Shown here piece after piece: positions 33,804 through 43,068 of a stretch of 64,000 bases of DNA. The stretch comes from Acidilutibacter cellobiosedens (GTDB lineage: Bacteria > Bacillota > Clostridia > Tissierellales > Acidilutibacteraceae): positions 1,292,673 through 1,356,672 of the forward strand of contig NZ_CP035282.1 of the NCBI RefSeq assembly GCF_004103715.1, read 5' to 3'. Under the pieces are notes generated by a model. The model was not told the origin of the DNA, did not search any database, and saw only the letters and a program-made list of their open reading frames with translations. The first letter of the stretch is position 1. Each line of letters begins with the position of its first letter. The position numbers and the translations under genes were made by a program.

Positions 33804-34721
33804 ATGCAAGAATTATTGGACAACCTGGTTAAAATTAATCTGCCCTTAACTCATAAGGGAAAAGTGGCAAATTATATTCCTGCTTTGGCAAGAGCAGATA
33901 TAGACAATCTTGGAGTTTGTGTAATAGATATGTCCGGAAACTCATATGCTTCCGGAGATTATAGAACTTTATTTACCATACAGAGCATTTCTAAAACTAT
34001 TTCCTTTATGCTTGCACTTCTGGATACAGGCGAGGAAAAGGTTTTTACAAAAGTGGGAATGGAAGCAACGGGAGATAGGTTTAATTCTATATACAAGCTG
34101 GAAACAGCAGACGTATCCAAACCTTTAAATCCCATGATCAATGCGGGAGCCATAGCTGTTTGTTCTTTAATTAAAGGCAGAAATGGGGAGGAAAAATTTG
34201 AGAGGCTATTGAATCTTTTTAAAAAGATAACCGGCAATAAAGAGCTTAAAGTAAATGAAGAAGTATACAGATCAGAAAGAGAGACGGGGAACAAGAATAG
34301 GGCTATGGCTTATTTACTTAAGGATATGGGTATTTTAGAAGAAAATCCGGAAGAAATTCTAAATGTGTATTTCAAACAGTGTTCAATTGAGGTTAGTTGT
34401 GTAGATATAGCCAAAATTGGTCTTCTTCTTGCCAATGAAGGGAGACTGCCTTTTACAGGAGAGGAAATAGCCAGTAAACGTATTGCCAGAATTATAAAGA
34501 CTTTTATGGTGACGTGTGGTATGTATGATGCCAGCGGAGAATTTGCCATAGAAGTGGGAATTCCAGCTAAAAGTGGAGTAGGAGGAGGAATAATGGCCTC
34601 AGTTCCTCATAAAATGGGAATAGGAGCTTATGGACCTTCCCTTGACAATAAAGGGAATTCTGTAGGAGCCTGGGGGATACTTGAAGGCTTATCAGCAGAA
34701 TTAAACTTAAGCATATTTTAA
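33804..34721 (+). CDS. glsA: Glutaminase A
   Basis: Glutaminase hydrolyses glutamine to glutamate and ammonia. The 305-residue protein has the serine-dependent beta-lactamase-like fold motifs: IQSISKTISFML with the SxxK catalytic pair near residue 60, NPMINAGAIAVCSL near 110, VYRSERETGNKNRAMAYLLKDMG near 153, and GIPAKSGVGGGIMASVP near 250. Length matches the family. GGGGGA precedes the ATG. It lies between the acquired cassette and the sigma-54 activator gene; a role in amino-acid fermentation or acid tolerance is inferred. Confidence 0.95.
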   Translation: MQELLDNLVKINLPLTHKGKVANYIPALARADIDNLGVCVIDMSGNSYASGDYRTLFTIQSISKTISFMLALLDTGEEKVFTKVGMEATGDRFNSIYKLETADVSKPLNPMINAGAIAVCSLIKGRNGEEKFERLLNLFKKITGNKELKVNEEVYRSERETGNKNRAMAYLLKDMGILEENPEEILNVYFKQCSIEVSCVDIAKIGLLLANEGRLPFTGEEIASKRIARIIKTFMVTCGMYDASGEFAIEVGIPAKSGVGGGIMASVPHKMGIGAYGPSLDNKGNSVGAWGILEGLSAELNLSIF

Positions 34722-34865
34722 AAAAGTTGCAATATATTTCCTCTATATGTTTGTTGCTTTATTTTGATAACTATAAGTGCTATAATCTATGTGATAAAAA
34801 TATAAATTATTTATTGGAATAATTAGAAATTATTGAATAAAATTTTAAGTAAAGGGTGGGCCTAT

Positions 34866-36722
34866 ATGTTCAGTGACAATGAATATGTGAATGTGTTTAC
34901 GGATATGATGTCGGAAGGTTTTATAGTTATAGACAACGAAGGTAAAATACAAGTATATAATAAAAAAGCCAAAGAGATATTTGGAATAATATATAATCAA
35001 CATATAAGCCATGAAAGAGGAGCTATTAAAAAGGGAGATATTGTAATAATCGGAGACAATTCATTATCTCGGGATGACGGAAACCTTACTTATTCTTCAT
35101 TGAAATGCATAGGAATAGAAGATAAGGGAATAGACACGGGAGATGCATTAATAGCTGTGGGCGTTTATGATGTTTGCGGAGTAAAGCCCGTATATTTGCA
35201 TAAAAAGAAAGACAAACATCAGGAGACGCTAAAGTTTAAAACAAATTTCATTGATATGAATATCAGCGTAGTTATTGACTTTACAAATAAAATTATAACC
35301 ATCGAAATTGACGGAGAAAAATATACTATGAATTATATAAATGCTGTAGGACATATAGTTATATTAGATGGTAAAACAAAAAAAATGAAATTTTATCAGT
35401 CTCCCGGATATACAGCAAGAAGAGAAAGCATAAATGATATATTGAAGGGAGAAATCTATAGGGCCAAAGGAGAAAATTTTGAAATACTTAATATAATAGG
35501 AAAGGATATATTTGAAATACACAAAGGAAGTTCGACGATCAAGGAATTTTTGGAAGTAGCTAAAGGCAAAGATTTAAGTTATTCTGATGAGTTCAAGGAA
35601 ATCAATGGTATTCCTACGATGTGTACTCTTTTACCTGTTGATAAGAATGGTAAAAGAATAGGAGCTGCATTAATTGTTGAAGATATTTCTGAAATCAAGA
35701 GAGTAATAAAGGAGAGAGATGAGGCTCTTCAAAGTCTGGAAGAAGCTGAAAAGAAATTACTTGAAGGAAAAAGCCGACAGAAATATTTTCCTGAAATAAT
35801 CAGTGAAAGCAAAGAGATGGAATATGTAAAGAATCTTGCTATTAAGGCATCAAGAACTAATTCCACCGTATTGATAATGGGAGAAAGCGGAACAGGAAAA
35901 ACTCTTTTAGCAAAAGCTATTCATGATAACAGCAAAAATAAAAATAACCCTTTTGTTCACGTTAATTGTGGTGTAATAGCAGAAAGCCTTCTTGAAACAG
36001 AATTGTTCGGATATGAAGGGGGAGCTTTTACCGGAGCAAAAAACGAGGGCAAAAAGGGATTCTTTGAAATCGCTGAAGGAGGAACCATATTTTTAGATGA
36101 AATTGGAGAAATACCCTTGAGCTTACAAGTAAAACTTCTCCAATTTCTTCAAGATAAGAGTTTTTATCGTGTTGGAGGAACAAGGAAGATTAAAATTGAA
36201 ACCAGAATAATAGCTGCTACAAATAAAAATTTAGAGGAAGAAATGCTTAGAGGAAGATTTAGGGAAGATCTATATTACAGGATAAATGTATTTCCCATAT
36301 ATATACCTCCTTTAAGAGAAAGAAAAAATGATATATACCCATTAGTAAATTCAATGCTTCCAAATATTTGTAAGAGAATTGGAAGTGAAGATAAAAGGAT
36401 GTCTGGGGAAGCATTCAATATGCTTTTAAAATACCAATGGCCCGGGAATGTAAGAGAATTGGAAAATATTCTTGAAAGGGCAATAAATTTATCAGAGGGT
36501 AGTACCATTTTGTCCAAGAATTTGACCATAAATATAAAAGAACAGGATAATTTTAACGGGGATAGGATAGTTCCCTTAAGGGATATTGTAAAATATTATG
36601 AAAAGAAATCAATAGAAAATGCTCTTAAATATTTTAATGGGGATAAGAAAAAAGCAATGAATGCTTTAGACGTAAGCAAAACTACTTTTTATGAGAAGCT
36701 GAGAAAATATTCAATTAATTAA
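34866..36722 (+). CDS. Sigma-54-dependent transcriptional activator (enhancer-binding protein)
   Basis: The 618-residue regulator has an N-terminal PAS-like region (residues ~8-45), a long ~150-residue segment of unknown type (~60-220), another PAS-like block ending IGAALIVEDISEI (~260-280), a coiled linker, the AAA+ domain (~310-545; Walker A GESGTGKT at 339-346, GAFTGA sigma-54 contact loop at 386-391, Walker B GGTIFLDE at 405-412), and a Fis-type helix-turn-helix at the end (KKKAMNALDVSKTTFYEKLRKY). ATG 34866 fits AAAGGGTGG; the in-frame TTG at 34833 lies before it. A near-perfect sigma-54 promoter lies 278 bases downstream, ahead of the peptide transporter operon, its likely target. Confidence 0.93.
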   Translation: MFSDNEYVNVFTDMMSEGFIVIDNEGKIQVYNKKAKEIFGIIYNQHISHERGAIKKGDIVIIGDNSLSRDDGNLTYSSLKCIGIEDKGIDTGDALIAVGVYDVCGVKPVYLHKKKDKHQETLKFKTNFIDMNISVVIDFTNKIITIEIDGEKYTMNYINAVGHIVILDGKTKKMKFYQSPGYTARRESINDILKGEIYRAKGENFEILNIIGKDIFEIHKGSSTIKEFLEVAKGKDLSYSDEFKEINGIPTMCTLLPVDKNGKRIGAALIVEDISEIKRVIKERDEALQSLEEAEKKLLEGKSRQKYFPEIISESKEMEYVKNLAIKASRTNSTVLIMGESGTGKTLLAKAIHDNSKNKNNPFVHVNCGVIAESLLETELFGYEGGAFTGAKNEGKKGFFEIAEGGTIFLDEIGEIPLSLQVKLLQFLQDKSFYRVGGTRKIKIETRIIAATNKNLEEEMLRGRFREDLYYRINVFPIYIPPLRERKNDIYPLVNSMLPNICKRIGSEDKRMSGEAFNMLLKYQWPGNVRELENILERAINLSEGSTILSKNLTINIKEQDNFNGDRIVPLRDIVKYYEKKSIENALKYFNGDKKKAMNALDVSKTTFYEKLRKYSIN

Positions 36723-37136
36723 TGCGGAAATAAGGAATATGTACTTTTTTTAGGAAAAAATTTTAATGTTGATATAATGAAAAAATTCCAATAGCTATTG
36801 AATTAATTTGATTTTTTTATTACGAAAATTCGGAAAATAATATTTTGAGAATGCCTTTTTTATAACCCATAGGAAAGTCATGATCTCCTTAATATATGGT
36901 TGAACTAAAATGGGTTTCAAGGAATGTATCCTTAGTATATTAAGATTTGATAGAAGCTTTTTTTATATTAAAAATAGGAGTATGTAATGGATATCAGAAT
37001 TGGCATATTAATTGCTTAAATTAACATAAAAGAAATTTCAGAAAATTCTTATATTGTTTTACTATGAATAATTAATTAAGGAGGTATCAAAAAATATAGG
37101 GCTGCGATTAAAATATTAGAGGGGGGATGATACGGT
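36723..37136 (+). promoter_or_regulatory. Control region between the activator gene and the peptide transporter operon
   Basis: No ORF. It holds a 12-base palindrome CAATAGCTATTG (36789-36800), two direct repeats TCCTTARTATA (36886-36896 and 36929-36939, 43 bases apart, about four helical turns), and the -24/-12 promoter at 37000-37016. The repeats, 61-114 bases upstream of the promoter, are candidate activator sites. Confidence 0.5.
37000..37016 (+). promoter_or_regulatory. Sigma-54 (-24/-12) promoter of the opp operon
   Basis: TTGGCATATTAATTGCT has GG and GC exactly 12 bases apart and matches the -24 TTGGCA and -12 TTGCT elements. It lies ~120 bases before oppA and directly after the gene for a GAFTGA-type activator. 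Confidence 0.82.
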
Positions 37137-38972
37137 ATGAAAAGAATAATGGCTTTAACTATGGCATTACTGATTTTTTTGGTTGGCTGCGGATCAAGCA
37201 AAGAAGGGGACGACGAAGCACCTCAGGAGTACACGACAGCTTATGCGCAGGAAATAGAGACTTTAAATTATCTGGTTACCGCATCGGAAGTAGAATATGG
37301 GCTGGCGGCTAATCTGATAGATACTTTAGTTGATTATGACAGATATGGAGTGATAGTGCCTTGTTTGGCAACTGAATGGAAATTATCCGACGATAATTTG
37401 ACATGGACGTTTAAAATTCGTGAAGGAGTTAAATGGGTAACTAATGAAGGCAAAGAATATGCAGAGGCTACGGCACAGGATTTTGTAGATGCTATGAAGT
37501 ATATTTTGGATTCCAAAAACGAATCCCAAACGGCTAATGTAGTTTATGGCGTTATCAAAAATGCGGAAAAATATTATAATCAAGAGATTACGGATTTTGA
37601 AGAAGTGGGAGTAAAAGCGGTAGATAAATATACTCTTCAATATACTCTTGAAAAGCCTACACCTTATTTTTTGTCAATGCTTAATTATTCGTGTTTCTTC
37701 CCTGTTAACGGAAAGTTTTTAGCCGAAAAGGGAGATAGATTCGGTACGGACAATACGAATATTTTATACAATGGCGCTTATATACTGGAAACCTTTGAGC
37801 CTCAGATCAGAAGGATTCTTGTTAAAAATGAAAATTACTGGGATAAAGACAATATCTTTATTGCGAATATAAACTATATATATAATAAGGAATCATCTAC
37901 TTTATCGCCGGAACTGTTCCTTCGAGGAGAAGTAAGCTATGCCGATATTCCTTCTTCGGCTCTTGATGAATGGATGAAGGATTCTGAAAAAGAAGCTCAA
38001 ATTCGTCCCAATAGAACCAGTTTCTTTACTTATTTTTATGCATTCAATTTTGACCCTAAATTTTCAGAAGAATATGAACCACAGAATTGGAAAATTGCAG
38101 TTAATAATGTAAATTTCCGCAAATCAATATTTCATGCTTTAGACAGAAAAGCAGCTATGCTCACTGAAGAGCCTTATGATCCCGAAAAGCGGATAAGTAA
38201 CACAATAACGCCTAAAAATTTTGTAAGTGTAGATGGAGTTGATTACACTCAATTGGATGGTTTGGCCGAGATTTCAAATACCGATTCTTTCAATAAGGAT
38301 TTGACTTTGAAATATAAAGAAAAAGCGGTAACGGAGCTTAAAGAGGCAGGAGCAACATTGCCGATAAAGATATTAATGCCTTACAATACAAATAGTACAG
38401 AATGGGCTAATCGTGCTCAAGTAGTGGAACAACAACTTGAAGGCTTGCTTGGCAAAGATTATATTGATGTAATAATAGACTCAAAACCACCTACAGGATT
38501 TTTGGGAGAAGTGAGGCGTGCAGGAAAATATGCAATTCTTGAATGTAATTGGGGACCGGACTATGCCGATCCGGAAACGTATACAGGGCCTTTTATGGAG
38601 GAAGGAACATATAACTGGCCTGAATTAGCAGAAGGTTATAAAGAATCTAACGGTAAAAATAAATATGAAAATATGATAGTGGCAGCAAGAAATGAAGTAT
38701 TAGATATTAAAAAGAGATATACATTATTTGCAGAGGCAGAAAGTTTCTTTATAGATGAGGCTTTTGTTATTCCTTATGCAATTGGCGGCGGCGGATATTC
38801 GGCTTCTAAATTGAACCCCTTTGAATCTCCTTATTCACCCTTCGGCGTTTCTTCTTTAAGGTTTAAAGGACAAAAGGTTATGGAGAAGTCAATGAATTCG
38901 GAAGAATATGATAAACAATTGAAACAATGGGAGGAGAACCGTACTAAGGCATTAAAAGAAGCAGGTCAATAG
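37137..38972 (+). CDS. oppA: Peptide ABC transporter substrate-binding lipoprotein (OppA/DppA type)
   Basis: The 611-residue protein begins with a lipoprotein signal MKRIMALTMALLIFLVGC (Cys18) and continues as an SBP_bac_5 protein: ETLNYLVTASEVEYGLAANLIDTLVDYDRYG, PCLATEWKLSDDNLTWTFKIREGVKW, AQDFVDAMKYILD, YTLQYTLEKPTPYFLSML. It captures oligopeptides outside the cell. First gene of the sigma-54-linked operon, with a very strong GAGGGGGGATG-like ribosome binding site. A hairpin separates it from oppB, probably to keep its mRNA more abundant. Confidence 0.92.
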   Translation: MKRIMALTMALLIFLVGCGSSKEGDDEAPQEYTTAYAQEIETLNYLVTASEVEYGLAANLIDTLVDYDRYGVIVPCLATEWKLSDDNLTWTFKIREGVKWVTNEGKEYAEATAQDFVDAMKYILDSKNESQTANVVYGVIKNAEKYYNQEITDFEEVGVKAVDKYTLQYTLEKPTPYFLSMLNYSCFFPVNGKFLAEKGDRFGTDNTNILYNGAYILETFEPQIRRILVKNENYWDKDNIFIANINYIYNKESSTLSPELFLRGEVSYADIPSSALDEWMKDSEKEAQIRPNRTSFFTYFYAFNFDPKFSEEYEPQNWKIAVNNVNFRKSIFHALDRKAAMLTEEPYDPEKRISNTITPKNFVSVDGVDYTQLDGLAEISNTDSFNKDLTLKYKEKAVTELKEAGATLPIKILMPYNTNSTEWANRAQVVEQQLEGLLGKDYIDVIIDSKPPTGFLGEVRRAGKYAILECNWGPDYADPETYTGPFMEEGTYNWPELAEGYKESNGKNKYENMIVAARNEVLDIKKRYTLFAEAESFFIDEAFVIPYAIGGGGYSASKLNPFESPYSPFGVSSLRFKGQKVMEKSMNSEEYDKQLKQWEENRTKALKEAGQ

Positions 38973-38990
38973 AATAAGAGGTGAATGAAA

Positions 38991-39026
38991 TTAATGCAAG
39001 GGCTATAGCCATAGTCCTTGCATTAA
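38991..39026 (+). repeat. Intercistronic hairpin between oppA and oppB
   Basis: Sixteen-base arms TTAATGCAAGGGCTAT (38991-39006) and ATAGTCCTTGCATTAA (39011-39026), a single G-U pair and an AGCC loop. No T-tract follows. This fits an mRNA-stabilising or partial terminator element that raises binding-protein expression over the membrane genes. Confidence 0.65.
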
Positions 39027-39093
39027 AATTAACTTATATTGCGATCCTTTGAAAGCATAATTATCGGATGATAATCGGAAAGGAAGGAGAAAC

Positions 39094-40038
39094 ATGTTAA
39101 AATATTCGTTAAAAAGATTATTTCAATCTATGGTTACGCTATTAATTGTTATAACAATAGTTTTTTTCTTATTGCGTCTGATGCCGGAAGAGGGATATTT
39201 TGGAGATAGTTATGAAAAACTTGATGAAGCACAAAAGGAAGCAATATTAACTGGCATGGGACTTAGAGACCCTCTGCACGTACAATTAGTAAATTTTTAT
39301 AAAAACATTTTATCGGGAGATTTAGGAACATCGACCATATATAGGCCTAAAGTGCCTGTAATAGAAATACTCAAGAGTAAAATCCCATATTCTCTTGAGT
39401 TTGGGTTGTCTGCTATGGCAATTTCGTTGATTTGTGGAGTGTCTATGGGAATACTGATGGCACGAAGTAAAAATAAAGTTTGGGATAAAATCGGAACGGG
39501 ATATATTGTAATTATAAATGCTGTTCCCGCGGCAGTTTATTATTTATTTATTCAACTTTATGCCACTGATATTTTTAAGCTTCCGATTCTTTTTAAACAA
39601 AGTGATCACCTTAGCTGGATACTTCCCGTTATTTCCATGTCCTTAGGAAGCACGGCTTCTTATGCCATGTGGATGAGAAGATACATGGTAGATGAATTAA
39701 ATAGGGATTATGTAAAATTAGCAAGGGCTAAGGGATTTAAAGATAAAAAAGTCATGGTGAAGCATGTTTTGAGAAATGCCTTTGTGCCTATGGCACAATA
39801 TTTACCTGCTTCCCTTTTGTATACCATATCCGGTTCCATATATATAGAATCCTTATATTCAATACCCGGAATGGGAGGTCTTCTTGTAACGGCTATTCAA
39901 AGGCAGGATAATCCTTTGGTTCAGTCACTTGTTCTTATTTATTCTTCAATAGGCATAATTGGCCTTTTCCTTGGAGATATACTTATGGCATCCTTTGATC
40001 CCCGTATTAAATTAGAAGGCAAGGGAGGTGCGAGATAA
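39094..40038 (+). CDS. oppB: Peptide ABC transporter permease (OppB type)
   Basis: The 314-residue permease has six predicted membrane segments and the conserved binding-protein-dependent transport loop (YVKLARAKGFKDKKVMVKHVLRNAFVP near residue 210). The N-terminal MLKYSLKRLFQSMVTLLIVITIVFFLLRLMPE is typical of OppB/DppB. Its TAA stop overlaps the ATG of oppC, so the two are translationally coupled. GAAGGAGA precedes the start. Confidence 0.92.
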   Translation: MLKYSLKRLFQSMVTLLIVITIVFFLLRLMPEEGYFGDSYEKLDEAQKEAILTGMGLRDPLHVQLVNFYKNILSGDLGTSTIYRPKVPVIEILKSKIPYSLEFGLSAMAISLICGVSMGILMARSKNKVWDKIGTGYIVIINAVPAAVYYLFIQLYATDIFKLPILFKQSDHLSWILPVISMSLGSTASYAMWMRRYMVDELNRDYVKLARAKGFKDKKVMVKHVLRNAFVPMAQYLPASLLYTISGSIYIESLYSIPGMGGLLVTAIQRQDNPLVQSLVLIYSSIGIIGLFLGDILMASFDPRIKLEGKGGAR

Positions 40039-41030
40039 TGGGAATAGGAAACAAAAAAATAACTAAGCTCGCTGAAGGGATCAACGAATCTATTAAAACG
40101 GATGAAGCCTTGTTTGATTTTGAGGAATATGATGATTCCTTGGCAGAACGTACAGGATATTCCAATTACTCTTACTGGAGGTCCACATTTTATGTGTTTA
40201 TAAAAAATAGAGCCGCGTTATTTTTTTTAATCATAATGATCGCTCTTTTAGTTTTTACATTTATTCAGCCTATACTTCCCAATCAAAAGTCACCTACTCA
40301 AATTTATATTGATCCGGCTACCAATATGCAGCTTAGGAATCATCCTCCCGATTCGGAATTTATATTTGGGACAAATTCCATAGGTCAAGATCTCTGGTCC
40401 CGTATATGGAGCGGAACCCGTACCTCTTTAATGATTGGACTTTTAGTAGCTATATGGCAAGCTATAGCGGGAATTACCATAGGGGCATTGTGGGGCTATG
40501 TCAGAAGTCTTGATCGTTTTATTACTGAGGCTTATAATGTCATTGATAATATACCTACAACTATAATTTTGATATTGCTGACCTATATAATGCGTCCCAG
40601 CATAGGGACATTAGTTTTTGCAATGTGCATAACCGGATGGCGCGGAATGGCATTGTTTGTCCGTAATCAAATAGTAATTATAAGGGACAGAGAATATAAT
40701 TTAGCATCTAAATGTCTCGGAACTCCAACTCGAAGAATTATAACCAGGAACCTTCTTCCCTATTTAGTTTCCGTTATTATGCTGAGAATGGCTTTAGCTA
40801 TTCCGGAAGCCATAGGTTCCGAAGTATTCTTGACTTATATAGGCCTCGGGTTGCCAATAAGTATTCCATCCTTAGGGAATCTGATAAATGAGGGTAGAGT
40901 TGTTATGATGGTCTCATCGTTGCGTTATCAGCTAATATTTCCTGCAATAGTTATATCAATTATAACAATATCTTTTTATGTAATCGGAAATGTATTTGCC
41001 GATGCGGCTGATCCAAGAAATCACATATAG
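40038..41030 (+). CDS. oppC: Peptide ABC transporter permease (OppC type)
   Basis: The 330-residue permease has a soluble N-terminal ~55 residues, then membrane segments and the characteristic FGTNSIGQDLWSRIWSGTRTSLMIG motif of OppC/DppC, and the ATPase-contact loop REYNLASKCLGTPTRRIITRNLLP near residue 215. It ends ADAADPRNHI. It forms the channel with OppB. Confidence 0.93.
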   Translation: MGIGNKKITKLAEGINESIKTDEALFDFEEYDDSLAERTGYSNYSYWRSTFYVFIKNRAALFFLIIMIALLVFTFIQPILPNQKSPTQIYIDPATNMQLRNHPPDSEFIFGTNSIGQDLWSRIWSGTRTSLMIGLLVAIWQAIAGITIGALWGYVRSLDRFITEAYNVIDNIPTTIILILLTYIMRPSIGTLVFAMCITGWRGMALFVRNQIVIIRDREYNLASKCLGTPTRRIITRNLLPYLVSVIMLRMALAIPEAIGSEVFLTYIGLGLPISIPSLGNLINEGRVVMMVSSLRYQLIFPAIVISIITISFYVIGNVFADAADPRNHI

Positions 41031-41041
41031 GAGGGGATGAT

Positions 41042-42094
41042 ATGATGGAAGAGAATGTTATATTATCCGTAAAAGACCTTGTAGTTAAATTTAAATTAAG
41101 AGGGAGGATTTTAACGGCTATAAGAGGGATATCTTTGGATGCATATGAGGGCGAAAGCTTAGCAATAGTAGGAGAATCAGGATCAGGCAAATCAGTTTTT
41201 ACTAAGACCTTTATGGGGCTTTTGGATAAGAACGGATGGGTGGACTTCGGAAGCATAGAATATAAGGGTAAAGATATAACAAAATATAAAACTGAAAATG
41301 ATTGGATAAAAATTAGAGGGAAAGAAATAGCAATGGTATTTCAAGAACCCATGACTTCTTTAAATCCTCTTAAAACCATTGGAAAACAAGTTGAAGAGAC
41401 TATAATTCTTCATCAAGGGTTAAGAGGGGAAAATGCTAGAAAAGCAGCGGTGGATATTCTCAAGGATGTAGGAATTCCTGAACCGGCGAAAAGATATTCC
41501 CAATACCCTCATGAGTTTTCAGGAGGCATGAGACAGAGGGTTGTTATAGCGATTGCTATTGCCTGCAGACCCAATATTCTTATATGTGATGAACCTACTA
41601 CTGCCCTGGATGTGACTATACAAGCGCAGATATTGGAACTTTTAAAAAACTTAAAAAGAAAATATAGCCTCACCATTATATATATTACTCATGATTTGGG
41701 AGTAGTAGCTAATGTGGCAGACAGAATTGCCGTTATGTATGCCGGTGATGTTGTTGAAATAGGTACTTGTGAAGAGGTTTTTTATAATCCTCAGCACCCT
41801 TATACCTGGGCACTTTTGTCATCCCTTCCTCAGTTGGGGATTAAAGGCAAGGAGTTGTATACTATTAAAGGAACTCCTCCCAATTTGTTTAATGAGATAA
41901 AGGGAGATGCATTTGCTCCTCGTAATCCGAGAGCGTTAAAAATAGATTTTATTAAAAAGCCTCCTTATTTTTCAGTAAGTCCTACTCACAAAGTTAAAAC
42001 TTGGCTTTTGGATCCCCGTGCTCCAAAGGTAGAGCCGCCGGAGTCCATAAAGATGTTGAGGTCGCAATGGAAGGTGAATAATAATGGAATATAA
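41042..42094 (+). CDS. oppD: Peptide ABC transporter ATP-binding protein (OppD type)
   Basis: A 350-residue ATPase with Walker A GESGSGKS near residue 44, signature [14 protein letters not shown] near 160, Walker [13 protein letters not shown] near 180, and the OppD C-terminal extension ([35 protein letters not shown]). The extension lacks the usual CPFxxRC cysteines of many OppD proteins: the equivalent reads FAPRNPRA. Its 3' end overlaps the oppF start by 11 bases. Confidence 0.92.
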   Translation: MMEENVILSVKDLVVKFKLRGRILTAIRGISLDAYEGESLAIVGESGSGKSVFTKTFMGLLDKNGWVDFGSIEYKGKDITKYKTENDWIKIRGKEIAMVFQEPMTSLNPLKTIGKQVEETIILHQGLRGENARKAAVDILKDVGIPEPAKRYSQYPHEFSGGMRQRVVIAIAIACRPNILICDEPTTALDVTIQAQILELLKNLKRKYSLTIIYITHDLGVVANVADRIAVMYAGDVVEIGTCEEVFYNPQHPYTWALLSSLPQLGIKGKELYTIKGTPPNLFNEIKGDAFAPRNPRALKIDFIKKPPYFSVSPTHKVKTWLLDPRAPKVEPPESIKMLRSQWKVNNNGI

Positions 42095-43034
42095 TAAGAG
42101 AGAAGTACTATTGGAAGTTAACAATTTATGCATAGAATTCGGAAGAAAAAAGAAAAACAGATTTAGAGCCGTTGATAATGTGACTTTTGAGATTTATAAA
42201 GGTGAGACTTTTGGACTTGTAGGAGAATCCGGCTCTGGGAAGACCACTATAGGGAGAGCAATTATGAGATTAAATGAAACATCTAAAGGGGATATAATTT
42301 TTAAAGGTCACCGTATTAATGGCAAGATCGGTAAAGAAATGGATAAGGAATTAACCAAAGAAATTCAGATGATATTCCAAGATCCTATGGCATCTCTTAA
42401 TGAAAGAGCAAAAGTGGATTATATAGTATCGGAAGGATTATATAACATAAAAAATTATAAGAATGAAAAGGAGAGAAAAGAAAAAGTTGAAAATGCTCTT
42501 TTAGACGTAGGGCTTATTCCGGAGTTTGCCAGTAGGTTTCCCCATGAATTTTCGGGAGGGCAGAGACAAAGAATAGGAATTGCAAGAGCTTTAGTAATGG
42601 AACCGGAATTTATTATAGCAGACGAACCCATATCTGCTCTTGATGTTTCAATACGGGCCCAAGTTTTAAATCTTTTGTCTAATCTTCAAAAGAAAAAAGG
42701 GCTGACTTATTTGTTTATAGCTCATGACCTGTCTGTCGTAAGGTTCATATCAGATAGGATAGGAGTAATCAGGAAGGGAAAGATAGTTGAACTTGCGGAA
42801 ACAGAAGAACTGTTTCAGCATCCTCTTCACCCTTATACTCAAGGACTTCTTTCTGCAATACCGCTGCCTGATCCTGTGAAGGAAAAGCATAAGATACTGA
42901 AGGTGTATGATCCGAAATGCCATGATTATGATAAGGATAAACCGGAATGGGTTGAAATAGGGAGAAATCATTTTGTTTTGGCAAATAAGAGGGAGCAGGA
43001 ACAATATAAGAAAGTATTAAAAGAGTTTAACTGA
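42084..43034 (+). CDS. oppF: Peptide ABC transporter ATP-binding protein (OppF type)
   Basis: A 316-residue ATPase with Walker [10 protein letters not shown] near residue 42, the OppF-type [25 protein letters not shown], signature [15 protein letters not shown] near 155, and Walker [15 protein letters not shown]. It ends with the OppF tail [16 protein letters not shown]. It forms the ATPase heterodimer with OppD. Confidence 0.92.
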   Translation: MEYNKREVLLEVNNLCIEFGRKKKNRFRAVDNVTFEIYKGETFGLVGESGSGKTTIGRAIMRLNETSKGDIIFKGHRINGKIGKEMDKELTKEIQMIFQDPMASLNERAKVDYIVSEGLYNIKNYKNEKERKEKVENALLDVGLIPEFASRFPHEFSGGQRQRIGIARALVMEPEFIIADEPISALDVSIRAQVLNLLSNLQKKKGLTYLFIAHDLSVVRFISDRIGVIRKGKIVELAETEELFQHPLHPYTQGLLSAIPLPDPVKEKHKILKVYDPKCHDYDKDKPEWVEIGRNHFVLANKREQEQYKKVLKEFN

Positions 43035-43068
43035 GATTAAATTTGTAGTTAAGGAGTGATTTAAGAAT

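Noticed and set aside
36839-36866. AT-rich palindrome AAAATAATATTTT as regulatory site
   Set aside because: Such AT palindromes are expected by chance in this composition; the spaced TCCTTARTATA repeats are a better candidate.
37127-37312. 61-residue ORF overlapping the oppA start
   Set aside because: Wrong frame over the lipoprotein signal of oppA; oppA has the clear lipobox and homology.
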